Origin: Phytophthora quininea
Taxonomy: Eukaryota > Oomycota > Peronosporomycetes > Peronosporales > Peronosporaceae
Reading direction: 5' to 3'
DNA length: 64,000 nt
NCBI GenBank assembly: GCA_011947345.1
Contig: JAAVTG010001040.1
Coordinates: forward strand, 1-64,000
Positions 23,077-32,935 of the stretch are shown here, piece after piece. The notes below the pieces were generated by a model. It saw only the letters and a list, made by a program, of their open reading frames with translations, was not told the DNA's origin and ran no database searches. The position numbers and the translations under genes are program-made. Every line of letters begins with the position of its first letter. Position 1 is the stretch's first letter.

Positions 23077-24131
23077 CTAAGACGAAGGTTTTATCGTGAC
23101 CGGTCTTGTCTTGCGTGGCTTCTTTGAAGGGCGTGTTGTCTGCTCAGAATGGGTGCTGCGAGATGACCGCGCGCGTGACACCGTTGCCGCTCTTCCAGAC
23201 GTTGTTTCGCTGTGGGAAATTTGCTGAGGGTCTTCTGTAGCTGATGGCGACGGTGTGGTACCGGATGCCGCTCTACTGACCGGCGTTTCCAGGCGGCGAT
23301 TTTGCTGAGCATCTTGAGTGTTTGATGCGGTGGGTGAATGGGGTTGCTGAAAACCTGGAGTAGCTGGTGCTGTGGGTGAAGCAACGGGAGCCGCGCTTCT
23401 TGTCGTCGTTTCCGTTTGAAGACCTTGCTGGATAGGTTGCAAGAGCGGGGAAGCGGGTGTCATACTGACCGGTGTTAGTTGCGTCAGTGGAATGTTGCCG
23501 AAGTCTTCATCTGACGTATCGCTTAGGGAGAAACTTGGTGAACGGGAAGTTAAACGAGCGACGACATAACCGGTAGATGGCGTGACCACGTCGGATTCGG
23601 CTCGGTCGCCACCGTCCGCAAAGGAACCAAAGGCTTCTCCATCCTCTCCACCTTCTCCATCTTCGTCGTCATTTCTTTGAAGTGGTGAAGCATCCTGAAC
23701 GCTTTCCGTAGAATCGTATACATCCTGGGGCTCGATGTTGGCCTTGTTCCCGAATAGTTTGTCCATGCGCTCGTAGCATGGACACATGGACTCCAGTTTT
23801 TGGATCATGTTATAGATGCCGTTGGTTTCGTCCTCGGGCGTGATGCCTGCCCCAGTTGAAGAGGCGTAAGTCTTCGCGCGCTGATAACGTTTTTATAGGT
23901 TGCAAACCGCTCTCGCATTTGTTTTGGATTCAGCGCAAACTTGCCAGCCGTGCTCTTCGACAGAGCTTCTGCCATAGCCTTGAATCCCGCCGTCTTTGTC
24001 GACTGCCGACCAATAGCTGTTTGCTTGGAAACACCGAAACATCGTGCAAAATTTGAAGGATGTTCCAGCCAAAGCACGATGGCTAGTAGATGTTCAGTCT
24101 TCAGATGCTGATGTTTCGTGGCTTTCGCCAT
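23077..24131 (-). CDS. Harbinger Myb/SANT-like DNA-binding protein
   Basis: This is the second Harbinger protein, which in this family binds the transposon ends and brings in the nuclease. From the ATG at 24131 (MAKATKHQHLKTEHLL) it has a trihelix/Myb-like domain with conserved tryptophan and an ERFATYK motif. A Gly-rich turn (GAGITPED) and a QKLESMCPCYERMDKLFG block follow, then a low-complexity Ser/Thr/Pro-rich tail ending in a basic Arg/Lys cluster. The frame breaks at the T5 run 23890-23894 (+ strand), where one extra base restores continuity. It is otherwise open over 351 codons, is transcribed towards the transposase, and ends about 220 bp inside the right terminal repeat. Confidence 0.8.
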
Positions 24132-24354
24132 CTCCACGCGTTTTCCAGACTGGCGCTGTCGCCGACTCGGCGGCCGAGAGCTATTAGGAGCGGTCAAAAG
24201 GAATCCGCCAGGGTGGCGCCAGACACTCCGTCGGATTTGGGCGAGGTATCTGGTCGGATTTCGACGTGGTACCACTGCTGATTTGAGCCTGTACCACATG
24301 TGTAAATACGCGCGTATTTCAAATTTGAATTTGGGGGATTTTGAAACCCCTAAT

Positions 24355-25351
24355 ATTAGAAAGAAATGTGTTGGGCTGGGTACTTTTTCGAGGAGTTACT
24401 TTTTGACCAATCAAGTGAAGCGCTATTTCGTACTTATTCGGAGCATCTACTCGCACTTAAACAGGTAGCTACAGTAAGCTCGCACTTAAGCGAGCATGCA
24501 ACTTCAACATCAACACCGACAGCACCAACGCCCGCCGCAGGCGGGTCTGCACGGAGCGAAGCGAAGCGGCAGCGAGCGCAGCCACACACACCACCAACGC
24601 CCGCCGTAGGCGGGTCTAAAACTTCTGTAATTGGGGTTAGGGGTTGAGGGTGTAGGTTCATTGCGTTTGAGCAACAAACACTGAACTAGAACGCAGGGCC
24701 TTACCTATGCTGTGGTTTAAGTTCCGTGTGCGCAGCACGCGGCCTTAAACCCAGGATTGGGTGCTATGAGAACGTATGCACAATTCAGACTGTAGATAAT
24801 CAAGTGGGGTGAGGTGCTACCCTTTTCATGAGGGAGTTAGATGGTAGGAGGCAAGACGGCGCCAAGTAGCAAGCAGCAGAATGCGGTCGTGCTGCTACTT
24901 TGAAATTGCGACCTGTCACTTGTGTTAAGTCGTCTCGCCAATGTGCAACTAGTTCTTGCCGATAAAGTAGCAAGGTATCGGTAGTTTTGGCTAAGAACTG
25001 CCTGAATGTCAAGCTTTCGCAAAAGCCTGAATATCAAGCTTCCGCAAGAGGTTACCGTTGCCTTTGTGTGAAGGATTTTGTATGGTTTAATTTTGGCCAA
25101 TCATCGTAGACGTTGAAGGACCATCACTCTGTTCCGCATTGCCTGTCTCGGGATCATTCTCAAAGACGCCAAGTAAAGCAGAAGTGGAAAGAGCGTCAGG
25201 TCAGTGGGTGGAGACAAGCAGGAGACAAGGAGGACGAGTGTACATCGTCGCGAGCCTTAGGTAAGGATGCACCAGTAACTGTTTTGGGATAGGCGCTCGC
25301 TAGCTAAGACATCGGTACATTTTGTGAGTTACGAGTCTGAGGCAGGTGACG
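24355..25351. other. Region between Harbinger end and MULE gene; small repeats and hairpins
   Basis: No gene was recognised. A 26-bp unit containing the palindrome-like CCCGCC(G)CAGGCGGG occurs twice, near 24527 and 24591, flanking a GAAGCGAAGCGGCAGCGAGC-type stretch. A hairpin with 8-bp arms (GGTTTAAG 24714-24721, CTTAAACC 24744-24751) and an inner GC stem follows. Part of this may be the 5' end of the MULE element, but no matching terminal repeat was found downstream. Confidence 0.45.
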
Positions 25352-27872
25352 ATGGATACACGTGTTTCTCAAGCGGCAAGAGAAGTCCATCTCGAAGCCT
25401 CACAGGCTGCTGTGGTGGTAGTGGAGTCTCAGGGCGCGGATATTCAAGTGGATACAGAAGCGGCACGAGTGGAGGTGGCGGCAGCGATGGATCAAGATGG
25501 CGATTTACACATGGACACTGAGGCGGCGCACGTTGAGTTGGCACAGCAACAAGTTGTATTTGACGTGGCCGCCGCCGACCTTCCCGGGCTGATCGACGCG
25601 AATCAGATGGCTGCTGCGGATCCACACGTGGAGGTCGTCCCACCGCTAAACCCTGTCCGTGGCGGCCGCACGCGACGAGGTATACAAAATCGAAGATGGA
25701 CGGACTTGAACAGTTTCGATACTTTTGCCGCGGCAAACCGTTTTCGAAGAAACTTGGAGTTTAACTACGCCGCGATCGGAAACCAGCTAAGTGATGCTGG
25801 AAACACCAGAACGTACATCTGCAGGTCCCACGTGGACTGCACAGCTCACTTGCGGATTGCGCCGTTAGGACGCTGGTTTGTGTGTCAAAGTAGTGGCGAG
25901 CACGCACTGGACGAGGCCGGCCGCCCTTCTCGTGGTATTGATCGGCGTTTTTGAGAGCTCTAGATGACATGTTCGCAAGTGGAGAAAGACCCCAACGAGC
26001 CCTTGACCGTTTGCAAGATGAATATCGCGGTACTCCTCTAGAAGCTCTGCTGCCAACTATCCAGCAAGTCCGAAACCGCAAAGCTAGCTGGAGACAACAT
26101 CAACGTCGTCAACGCGGGACCTGGCGGGGATTTTCACTTACGCCGAGCTGTCCGGGTGGGCAACTACCCACATCTGCACCCCACGCGGTGATTTTGAAGC
26201 TGCCGATGAGGAACATTTGCTGGTAATGTTTGAAGGTAATGCTGATTCTCGAATTGGCGAAGCAACCTTTGGCTTGGTTCTTGGATGCCGAGGTCTTATT
26301 CAGAACCTTGCGATTGCCCATAACGCAGGTGATCCTATTTCAATCTCGTGTGACGGTACCTATCGCCTTCACCAAGGCGGATGGACTTTGATAAACTTTG
26401 GTGTGACGGGCGTGATATACGACGCAGAGCAACGCGCCTTCCATCAGCGCTTTTTTCCTTGTCTGTTTGGATTCGTTCGTACCGAGTGTGAGCCAGCATA
26501 CTTTGCTATTTTTGAGGCGGCGAAGCGTATTGCACGCGTGTTTTTGAGTTTTGAGTTGGAGCCTGCTTGTGGACTGTGTGACCACGCAGACTACATCACA
26601 AACGCGTACACTCGTGCGTGGCCAAGCATCACACTTGGTACATGCTGGCCCCACGTTTGTCGCAACGCGCTTTCCAGTAGTAAGAGCACTTACGTGACCG
26701 ATGCAAGCTTCTTGCAAACTGTTGTGAAGAGAGACTTACAGCAGCTGCATGAGTGTGCCTCATGGGGGCACTTCAACGCGTTGTCCAAGCGCGTTCTAAA
26801 GCAATGGAGAGACGCTGGAGAGGAGCGTTATGCTAATTACTTCTCGTCTACGTATTTGAAGACCCCGTTCAACTCGTGGTATGTCGGAGCTACGAAGCAA
26901 GCCGGGGTACTTCCTCAGCAGCAAGGCGTGGAGTCCTTCAATAAAAGCTTACATGGGTATAAGTCTGCGCAGTGCTACAGCTCATTTTTGGAGGTAACTA
27001 TGGGCAACGTTATGGAGTATTGCTGCCAGCACTTGATACCTCCCACAATTGCACTGTTCGCGCCAGCACCTCTTCCGAGCGCGTGTCTGATCAAGGCCCA
27101 AGAAATTGTGAAGAACTCGTCGAGATTCTATCTTGCGAGAGGTGGTGAAACACTCTACGTATCTCGCCAGAGTCATTCCAAGGTTGCTGTGACTGCGAAA
27201 CTTGCCAACAGGTTTGAACTCTTGCGTTGTTCTGAGCTTTGGCCGTCACTTTGTAGCGTATTTTCTTGTCGTTGCACTTGTAGGTATGCTAAGTACCACG
27301 AGCATTCGCTATATCGCGTTCAAATTGATCCAAGTGTGACGATCGACTCTCTACGTGGAACGCCGATAGTGACTCGTGACGATATCCTGGCATTCCGCCG
27401 CAGATATTGCTGCGAATGCAAGGGCTACGCCTGTTCTGGTTGGGTGTGTGCTCATGTCATTGCCGCCGCCGCAATCGACGGAATCATCGATCTGAAGAAG
27501 GAGTTGACGACAATGCAAGATCGTCGCGGCCCTGGACGTCCCGCGAAGGAGCTGGGATGTCTCGTTCGAGATCGCGTTCAGGCATCAGAGGAGGAAAATG
27601 CGACGTATGCTGGGCCGGATCAAAAATTTCGTCGTCGGCTCCAAGCGTATCCGCTACACGCGCTTCATATGCCAGTGTATCACCTTTTTCCAACTCGGTC
27701 GTCTGATACTTCAAGTACCGACGAGTGGAGCTGGTACAAAGGGCGCGTCGAAAGCGCCTTGGAGGGATCTGATCCTCAGCTGTGGACTCTGGCGTTTGAT
27801 GACGGCCAGACCGAAGACGTGCTCATCGACGAGCTTATTTCGGATCTAAGTGCTGCCGCAAAGCGTGCGTAG
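25352..27872 (+). CDS. MULE-type transposase
   Basis: This is a Mutator-like transposase. The N-terminal part has acidic repeats (VDTEAAR, MDTEAAH) and a WRKY/GCM1-like zinc finger, with Cys in YICRSHVDC and the His pair in SSGEHALDE. The catalytic core includes ISCDGTYRL, an EPAYFAIFEAAKRI stretch and CWPHVCRN. The C-terminus has a SWIM zinc finger, CCECKGYACSGWVCAH. The start is ATG 25352. The frame is broken twice: at the T5 run around 25948-25952, and near 26127-26135 in the GGGG/TTTT stretch. Each break is consistent with one missing base, and the last segment (26217-27872) is open for 551 codons. With both corrections the protein is about 840 residues, normal for MULEs. It may be intact biologically. 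Confidence 0.82.
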
Positions 27873-28544
27873 CGACAGGTTGTTGTTTTTCAATTCGCTC
27901 GTGCATTACTTTTGATTAACTACTTACTGCTTGTGCATTGCAGGATCCAGGACAACGACGTAGCAAGCATTCTTCCCGTTTCAAGAACGCCCAAGTTGCC
28001 GAAAAGCTGATGTTTAACCTCAGCGCCGCGCCACCCCAGACAATACCAAGATGCGAGACAAAGACGAGGTCTCGACTGGTGTTCGCTGTTATTTTTTTAC
28101 TGACGGTGTTGGCTTTTTGATCAGCCAGCCTAATCGCTAATGCACGTTGATCGAGCATTACAACAACATTTTGTTTTCATCCACGGAATTTGTTTTAATG
28201 AAACAGGATCAATACACAAAAGTGACCAGCGCAAAACTCGCGGGGAGGCCGATTTTAATGCTCAGCTGGGAACTCGTGGCGACTCGGCTGGGAAAAAGTT
28301 ATCAATCGAGTCGCAAACAAAAGCCAATTTTACTAGTTTGTTCGAGTTACCAGTTGATAATTAATGAATTCCCACTTTATAATCCACTCCCGAAGTGGTG
28401 GATTATGCTACCCACACATGCCCAGGGGTCTCCGAATAAGTAGGGATTATTTATTGTTTGGGCCAAAGGCGTCTCAATCCCTTATTGACATACATCAATT
28501 AATGAGTCAATATTAATGACAACTTCAACTTACTAGATACTATC
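27873..28544. other. Gap between MULE and hAT remnant, no gene seen
   Basis: A 98-codon plus-strand ORF (28147-28443) is AT-richer than its surroundings and has no recognised motif. Short AT-rich direct and inverted strings based on TCAATATTA occur near 28507 and 29311, but they do not form convincing terminal repeats. Confidence 0.4.
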
Positions 28545-29208
28545 ATGATCCGGGAAGACTCAAATGACGGGAAGGACGAGCAAGCCGTCCGCGAAACCTC
28601 TCCAGGCGGTTATACCGTGCCAAGAGTCGCTGCTATTTACGCCGTCATTTTTGAAGAACCAGCTCAAGCCCAACCTTCTCTTTCCCGACCCGTCCACGAT
28701 GAACGCCCCTCGTCATCCATGGCCACCTCTACTCTTGCTCTCTCGAACAAGGATATCTGTGCGTTGATGTATCGAAGAAGCAGCGACACTTTCAAGACTA
28801 ATCCGCTCAGAAATTGCCACGGCACGCGCTGCGAAAGCTGTCAGCAAGAAGGCGAAACGGCGCCGCATCCAAGAGCAACCAGAGACCGACTCAGAGGCAG
28901 CAGGCACGATGCACCGGCGTACAGCAAAAGAAGTGATGGAGGCAATCAACAATCGAGCTGCCCAGCGCGTTAAAGAGACCTCGATATACACGGATCTGAC
29001 ATGGTTACCGCCCACGTCTGTACGAGTAGAGCGTCTCTTCTCGAAGATCAAGTGCATGCTGGGATATCTGAGGAAAAGCATGAGTCACGAGACGCCCGAG
29101 ATCCTGCTTTACTTAAAAATGAACTGGGACCTAGTGACGGACGAGGTGGTATCGAACGCTGTGAAACGTACAGTGGAGGAAGACGACGACGAAGAACCAG
29201 ATCTATGA
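28545..29208 (+). pseudogene. hAT-like transposase C-terminal remnant
   Basis: The last about 100 codons (28909-29208) carry a typical hAT C-terminal dimerisation region: LPPTSVRVERLFSKIK, then KSMSHETPEILLYLKMNWDLV. Upstream, frames 0 and 1 both contain protein-like sequence, but a TGA at 28765 and frame changes break it, and no catalytic core is present. A coding stretch rich in Arg/Lys (AKAVSKKAKRRR) leads into the dimerisation region. The direction of this shift does not follow the one-missing-base rule seen elsewhere, so real decay is likely. Confidence 0.7.
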
Positions 29209-29363
29209 TAGCATAGCTCTTGAGTAAATAGAAAGTCGCTCTGGAGGCATGAATTTCAATAATTCCCTAATGGCTCATATTGAGAAGGCCGCTCCCTCAA
29301 TTATTGACTCCCTTCAATATTACCAATCCTTCAATAACAATATTTTTTGGAGAGGCCTGACAC

Positions 29364-29534
29364 ATGCCCAAGAAGAAGAGGTATTGCAAACAGGAAGGAT
29401 GCTCCAGCCTTAGACGTGTTGATGGTTACTGCAGGAAGCACGGGAATAAAGTGAAGCGAATGGCGGAGGGTACCGCTACGCTTGTGGCGATAAAAGGATT
29501 GGAGAGACTGCAGCTCGCAGATGACGCAGCGTAA
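29364..29534 (+). CDS. Small Cys-rich zinc-finger ORF (56 aa)
   Basis: ATG 29364 to TAA 29532-29534. It begins MPKKKRYCKQEGCSS and contains a single CxxxxC..GYCRKHG finger of the WRKY19-like type also found at 12753-13277 and 30394-31071. It is a short fragment or a stand-alone finger. No protein partner is evident. Downstream to 29700 other frames look vaguely coding. Confidence 0.45.
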   Translation: MPKKKRYCKQEGCSSLRRVDGYCRKHGNKVKRMAEGTATLVAIKGLERLQLADDAA

Positions 29535-29937
29535 CCAGACAACAAGACTTGGCGCAAAGAATGCAGTGCTGCTTTTGATAGGTTTTGGAATATTCGAGCC
29601 GAGGAATATAGTGTGTTGAGTCGCCAAGTCCAGCAGGTTCAACCGCTACATCGATAACTTGGATTTCTACAAGCGCTTCCTTGTGTCTGGCTCACGTCAG
29701 GGAGCGGAGTTGGATTGATGCTCGACCTCCTACGTCGAGGACCGGCTTTTAACTATAAGGTGAAGCTACACGAGCGCTGCGGCTAGCGCTGTGGTGGAGA
29801 AAGGACCGCTAATTTGCTACGAAGTCGTGGAAGGCCTCCTTTAACTAGCTAACAGCAGGCTAGTGACGAACGAAAGTTCGGCGAACTACGATGTATCGGT
29901 GGCGACCGTGGCGGAGACCCCAGCACAAGGCTACAAA
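29535..29937. other. Gap with no assignable gene
   Basis: A short open stretch near 29640-29718 (FNRYIDNLDFYKRF) may be decayed coding DNA. Nothing else was recognised. Confidence 0.4.
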
Positions 29938-30366
29938 ATGTGGCACTCTCACGAAGCCAGAATGGCTCCAGTTATCTCGCAGTTCGAGAAGGTCTTCAAG
30001 GTTATCGCGAATACGAATTTGGTTGTGGCATATTTGGCAAACTTGGGCTCTCTGGAAGGCACCTCCAAGGATCGGATCAATGCATTACCGGAAAGTGATC
30101 AGCCCAACCCGATACACCACCTTATAAAGTCTGGCACAAGTGAGGATATTAGAAAGCGAGGAGGTGCGTTCAAATATTTTTCATTCTACGGACGCTTCTC
30201 CAGCAACATCAAGATGCTACAACTTCTTGTGGCGAATCCTGACAACCAATGGGACGCAGAGGATCTGGCTCATGACGAGTTAGCAGAAGCAGGGATGTAC
30301 TTTCACTGTAAACTCGGCGAGGGCAAGGTGGAACGAAACGTGAAACCGCGGTCTCTGCTTTCCTGA
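29938..30366 (+). CDS. Hypothetical protein (142 aa)
   Basis: The frame is open from 29863 but the first ATG is at 29938 (MWHSHEARMAPVISQ). It contains a hydrophobic helix (VVAYLANLG), DRINALPESDQPNP and a basic/aromatic patch (AFKYFSFYGRF). There is no signal peptide and no RxLR or LxLFLAK effector motif. I do not recognise a family. It lies among transposon debris, so it may itself be transposon-derived. Confidence 0.4.
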   Translation: MWHSHEARMAPVISQFEKVFKVIANTNLVVAYLANLGSLEGTSKDRINALPESDQPNPIHHLIKSGTSEDIRKRGGAFKYFSFYGRFSSNIKMLQLLVANPDNQWDAEDLAHDELAEAGMYFHCKLGEGKVERNVKPRSLLS

Positions 30367-30393
30367 CCGTGCAGTCCAGGTGTCCATTAGAAA

Positions 30394-31254
30394 ATGTCGG
30401 GCGAAGCCAAGGAAATCCAACGACTTTTAGCGGACAGGATGATCTTGGTGAATCGGTTACATGCGCTCCAGAAATTAGCCCGAGGTGCTCAGTGTCATGA
30501 CGAAGATGATTACGATTCAGAGGGAGATGGAAACTCAGGAGGCGGGGGTGATAGCGATAGCGGTAAAGGAGGAGAATTCGAATACGGATTAAGTGAAGTT
30601 GTTTTCAATGGTGATGGCGATGATGACACAGGAGGAGGTGTCGAAGGAGATGACAGCGATGACGGTGAAGGGGACGATGGCGATGGAGGTGGTGGAGGAG
30701 ACTGCGAGAATGGACCACGTGAATTTGTAGGCGATGCTCAGTCCAACGGCGGAAATAGTAACGAAAATTCTTGTATGCGGTCACCACCGTCGAAACCAGT
30801 GGCGCAGACCAAGGCGAAATGCAAAAGGATCGTGCAGCTCTGTAAGAAGAATGGATGCTCCGAGCGCGCTAAACTTCGCGGTCTATGTGTCGGGCACGGT
30901 GGCAAACAGCTCTGCAATCAGAAGGGGTGCAAAAGCCATGTTGCTAGCCGCGGGTTGTGCATTAAGCATGGAGGCGAGATAATGTCTGAAGCCGTTCGCG
31001 TAATCTTCGGAAGTCTGTCGAAAAATGCAAGGACAAGTCCAACACCAAGAAGCGTGGCTTGGTTGAGCTAGCTGACATCGCTGAATGGCTCGCTGGATCT
31101 ACAGTGGGCGCACAAGCACAAGTTAATGGAGTGTACGGAGTGCGACCCCTTCTTGAGCGCGTCGTCGTCGGCAATCAGGTTTACTTTCTGGCAGACTGGG
31201 AGCCTACTCTGGAACTTTGTGCGAACATCAGCAAGGACGTGGTGGCGCTGTTTT
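30394..31254 (+). CDS. Zinc-finger protein with acidic region and possible C-terminal chromodomain
   Basis: From ATG 30394 the protein has a short basic start, then a long Asp/Glu/Gly-rich low-complexity tract (about residues 30-115). Two WRKY19-like Cys fingers follow: CKKNGCSER..GLCVGHG and CNQKGCKSH..GLCIKHG. The first frame stops at 31071 shortly after VRVIFGSL. From about 30995 another frame continues SVEKCKDKSNTKKRG and runs to 31254, ending in a chromodomain-like segment (QVYFLADWEPTLELC..ISKDVVALF). A single missing base near 31005-31012 would join the two. Fingers plus chromodomain would suggest a chromatin-targeting or retroelement-derived protein; that joining is an inference. Confidence 0.5.
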
Positions 31255-31499
31255 AACCGTGATCGCCGTGCTCTGGTACGCGAGACCTACATCGAGGATG
31301 AAGCTGTTGAAGATAACAGTTTCAACAGTTGCGACTCTTAACCTGTGAATAATAGACACGGGCACAATGGCGAAAACATTTTCTATTGCATACATGATCG
31401 TTCGTACAGCATACTTAACAGCATGTGGACTAGTCACAGCGCTACAATAAGCTTAGCTGAGCTCCCAGATGCCTCTGCAGCAAGGAAAACATTAGCACC

Positions 31500-31542
31500 A
31501 GATACCCACGGTTGGATTCGAACCAACTCCACCAGCCTTTCA
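31500..31542 (-). other. tRNA-like 3' half (T-arm and acceptor strand)
   Basis: On the minus strand there is a perfect T-arm, stem GTTGG, loop TTCGAAT, stem CCAAC, followed by CGTGGGTA as the acceptor 3' strand. The matching 5' acceptor strand (ACCCACG) is not found upstream, because the sequence changes at 31543, where the duplicated promoter block begins. It is probably a truncated tRNA gene or the tRNA-derived part of a short repeat. Confidence 0.4.
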
Positions 31543-31721
31543 CCTGCCGCGGAGAAGAACTGGAGTGAGCGAGTCTGGACGACGGTCACAATTGCGGCGT
31601 CCAGTCATTTCCTCTGGTTTGAATCGTGGCGCAATACAAACTTTAGGCTTAAGGACATAAAAGGACGGGACATTGCAGACGCACAATAATGCAAGAGCAC
31701 CAAGCTGCCTTCCGCCTGCAG
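31543..31721. repeat. Direct duplication, right copy: promoter and start of METTL21-like gene
   Basis: This 178-179 bp segment matches 11321-11491 with one C/T difference next to the ATG and a 7-bp insertion after it. Here it leads into the intact methyltransferase gene. Confidence 0.92.
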
Positions 31722-32432
31722 CCGCCACGGAGCGACGTGTGCGTCCGCGTAGTGCAGGACACCACCAAGGTGGACGGTCTCGGCGGTGAGGTGTGGGCTG
31801 GCGCGCTCGTACTCTGCGAGTTCTTGGACGCGAACGACGATGCGTTTGTGCGCGATCGCGACGTGATCGAGCTGGGCGCTGGCTGCGGCCTCTGCGGCCT
31901 GGTGGCAGCGGCGCTAGGCGCGAAGACTGCCGTCTTGACGGACGAGTACCCGGATCTGTTGGCGAGGAACATCTCCATGAACTGCCGCCTGTGGGCCCAG
32001 CGAGAGGCTCGCGACGACGCGGTCGTTGCCTCCAGCGGCGAGCTCGAGTGGGGCGTGGCCGAGTCCATCGCGCCGTTCGAGCATCAGTTCGACACGATGC
32101 TGGGCAGCGAGATCACGCAGCTGGGCAGGGATCTGCACGCGCCGCTGCTCAATACTGTCCGTGCGGTGCTCCGTCCAGACGCCAAGTCGGTGGCGCTGCT
32201 GTCGATGGACCCGTGTCGAGCCTCCTGCGAAGGCGTGTGCGATGTGAGCAAGTGCACGGCTTCTCACTTTGTTGCGGCGGCCAAGCAGGCCGGGTTCGTC
32301 GTACACAAGCGCCCATCGGTGCGTCTGAGCTCGAGGGAGTCGGTGACCAGCTTGGTCGGCGCGCTCGGGCGCCCGCTGCACGTGGACGAGGACGACTGGA
32401 GCGTCGTCTTCGAGCTGCGGCTTCAACTTTGA
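31689..32432 (+). CDS. METTL21-type protein methyltransferase
   Basis: A 247-residue class I S-adenosylmethionine methyltransferase of the Methyltransf_16/METTL21 group, which mostly methylates lysines of chaperones or translation factors. The SAM motif I is VIELGAGCGLCGLVAA (about residues 58-73), the acidic loop TDEYPDLL follows, and MLGSEITQLGRDLHAPLLNT fits the post-II region, where many relatives have a D-x-x-Y signature; here it reads S-E-I-T, so the specificity is uncertain. The start ATG 31689 lies inside the duplicated block. Its promoter also stands beside SDA1 at 11321, suggesting the two genes were once divergent neighbours. The frame is intact. Confidence 0.85.
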   Translation: MQEHQAAFRLQPPRSDVCVRVVQDTTKVDGLGGEVWAGALVLCEFLDANDDAFVRDRDVIELGAGCGLCGLVAAALGAKTAVLTDEYPDLLARNISMNCRLWAQREARDDAVVASSGELEWGVAESIAPFEHQFDTMLGSEITQLGRDLHAPLLNTVRAVLRPDAKSVALLSMDPCRASCEGVCDVSKCTASHFVAAAKQAGFVVHKRPSVRLSSRESVTSLVGALGRPLHVDEDDWSVVFELRLQL

Positions 32433-32527
32433 GTTGCCTTTTGGGGCGTTAGTTGAGCAACAGATTGTGCGCCAATAAACACTCTTCGGAAGGGAAGAGC
32501 TAAAGCCGGCAACAATCGGTTTGATCA

Positions 32528-32935
32528 TGTCAGTGCCCGGCTCCGAGAGCGCTCGCAGACGCATTTTTGTGAGTCGCTAACTGGAATTTGCTGTGTAGTG
32601 AACAAGTGCTGACAAAGTCTGTGAATGCTTTCCTGACTAGGTTTCCATCGATGATGCGATGGAGAAACTGAAGGACCGCCCCGACATGGTCCACATGGTG
32701 AAGCGTGCCAAGCTCCAAGCGTTCTTGGAAGCGAAGATAGCGGCGCCAAGCTCTGCGACCTGACCCTCAACGGCAAGCCAGAGCTGCGCGACATCTACTC
32801 GATCGGCCTCAAGACCATCGTGGCCGACGTCTCGCAGGCCACAGGGGCGTCTGTGGCCACGGGGTCTGCTCGCGACTGCTCACCAAGCTTGCGACGGTGG
32901 AAAATGGCAAGCAACTTTTCCTGGAGAACGCGTAC
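32528..32935 (+). pseudogene. Short spliced ORF running into a CAND1 remnant
   Basis: From ATG 32528 (MSVPGSESARRRIF) a GT-AG intron of about 67 bp leads to VSIDDAMEKLKDRPDMVHMV. The sequence then passes into a stretch clearly like CAND1 (cullin-associated, NEDD8-dissociated protein): KLCDLTLNGKPELRDIYSIGLKT, near 32740-32810, in another frame. The CAND1-like part covers only about 60 codons of a protein normally over 1,200 long. It needs one extra G in the G4 run near 32861 to continue SRLLTKLATVENG. It then dissolves into a three-fold 7-bp repeat (ACGAGCT). This is a gene remnant. Confidence 0.6.

Larger units (their letters stand above)
13206..24351. mobile_element. PIF/Harbinger-type DNA transposon with nested insertions
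   Basis: The two ends share a 15-bp perfect terminal inverted repeat (AGGGGTTTCAAAATC), followed further in by a second shared block, CGCGCGTATTTA, at 13265-13276 and at 24305-24316 inverted. The flanking trinucleotide AAT occurs on both sides (13203-13205 and 24352-24354), a candidate 3-bp target duplication, although Harbinger elements more often duplicate TWA. Inside lie the two proteins expected of Harbinger in opposite orientation: a DDE transposase (+) and a Myb/SANT-like protein (-). Between them sit a decayed ABC transporter fragment and a complete gypsy retrotransposon. Without the gypsy insertion the element is about 5.4 kb. Confidence 0.8.

Noticed and set aside
28500..29345. Possible terminal inverted repeats of a hAT element
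   Set aside because: AT-rich strings (TCAATATTA, CAATAATT) recur but do not pair over more than a few bases and no 8-bp target duplication was found.
29938..30366. Secreted RxLR or Crinkler effector
   Set aside because: There is no signal peptide, no RxLR-EER and no LxLFLAK motif; no other window ORF shows them convincingly either.
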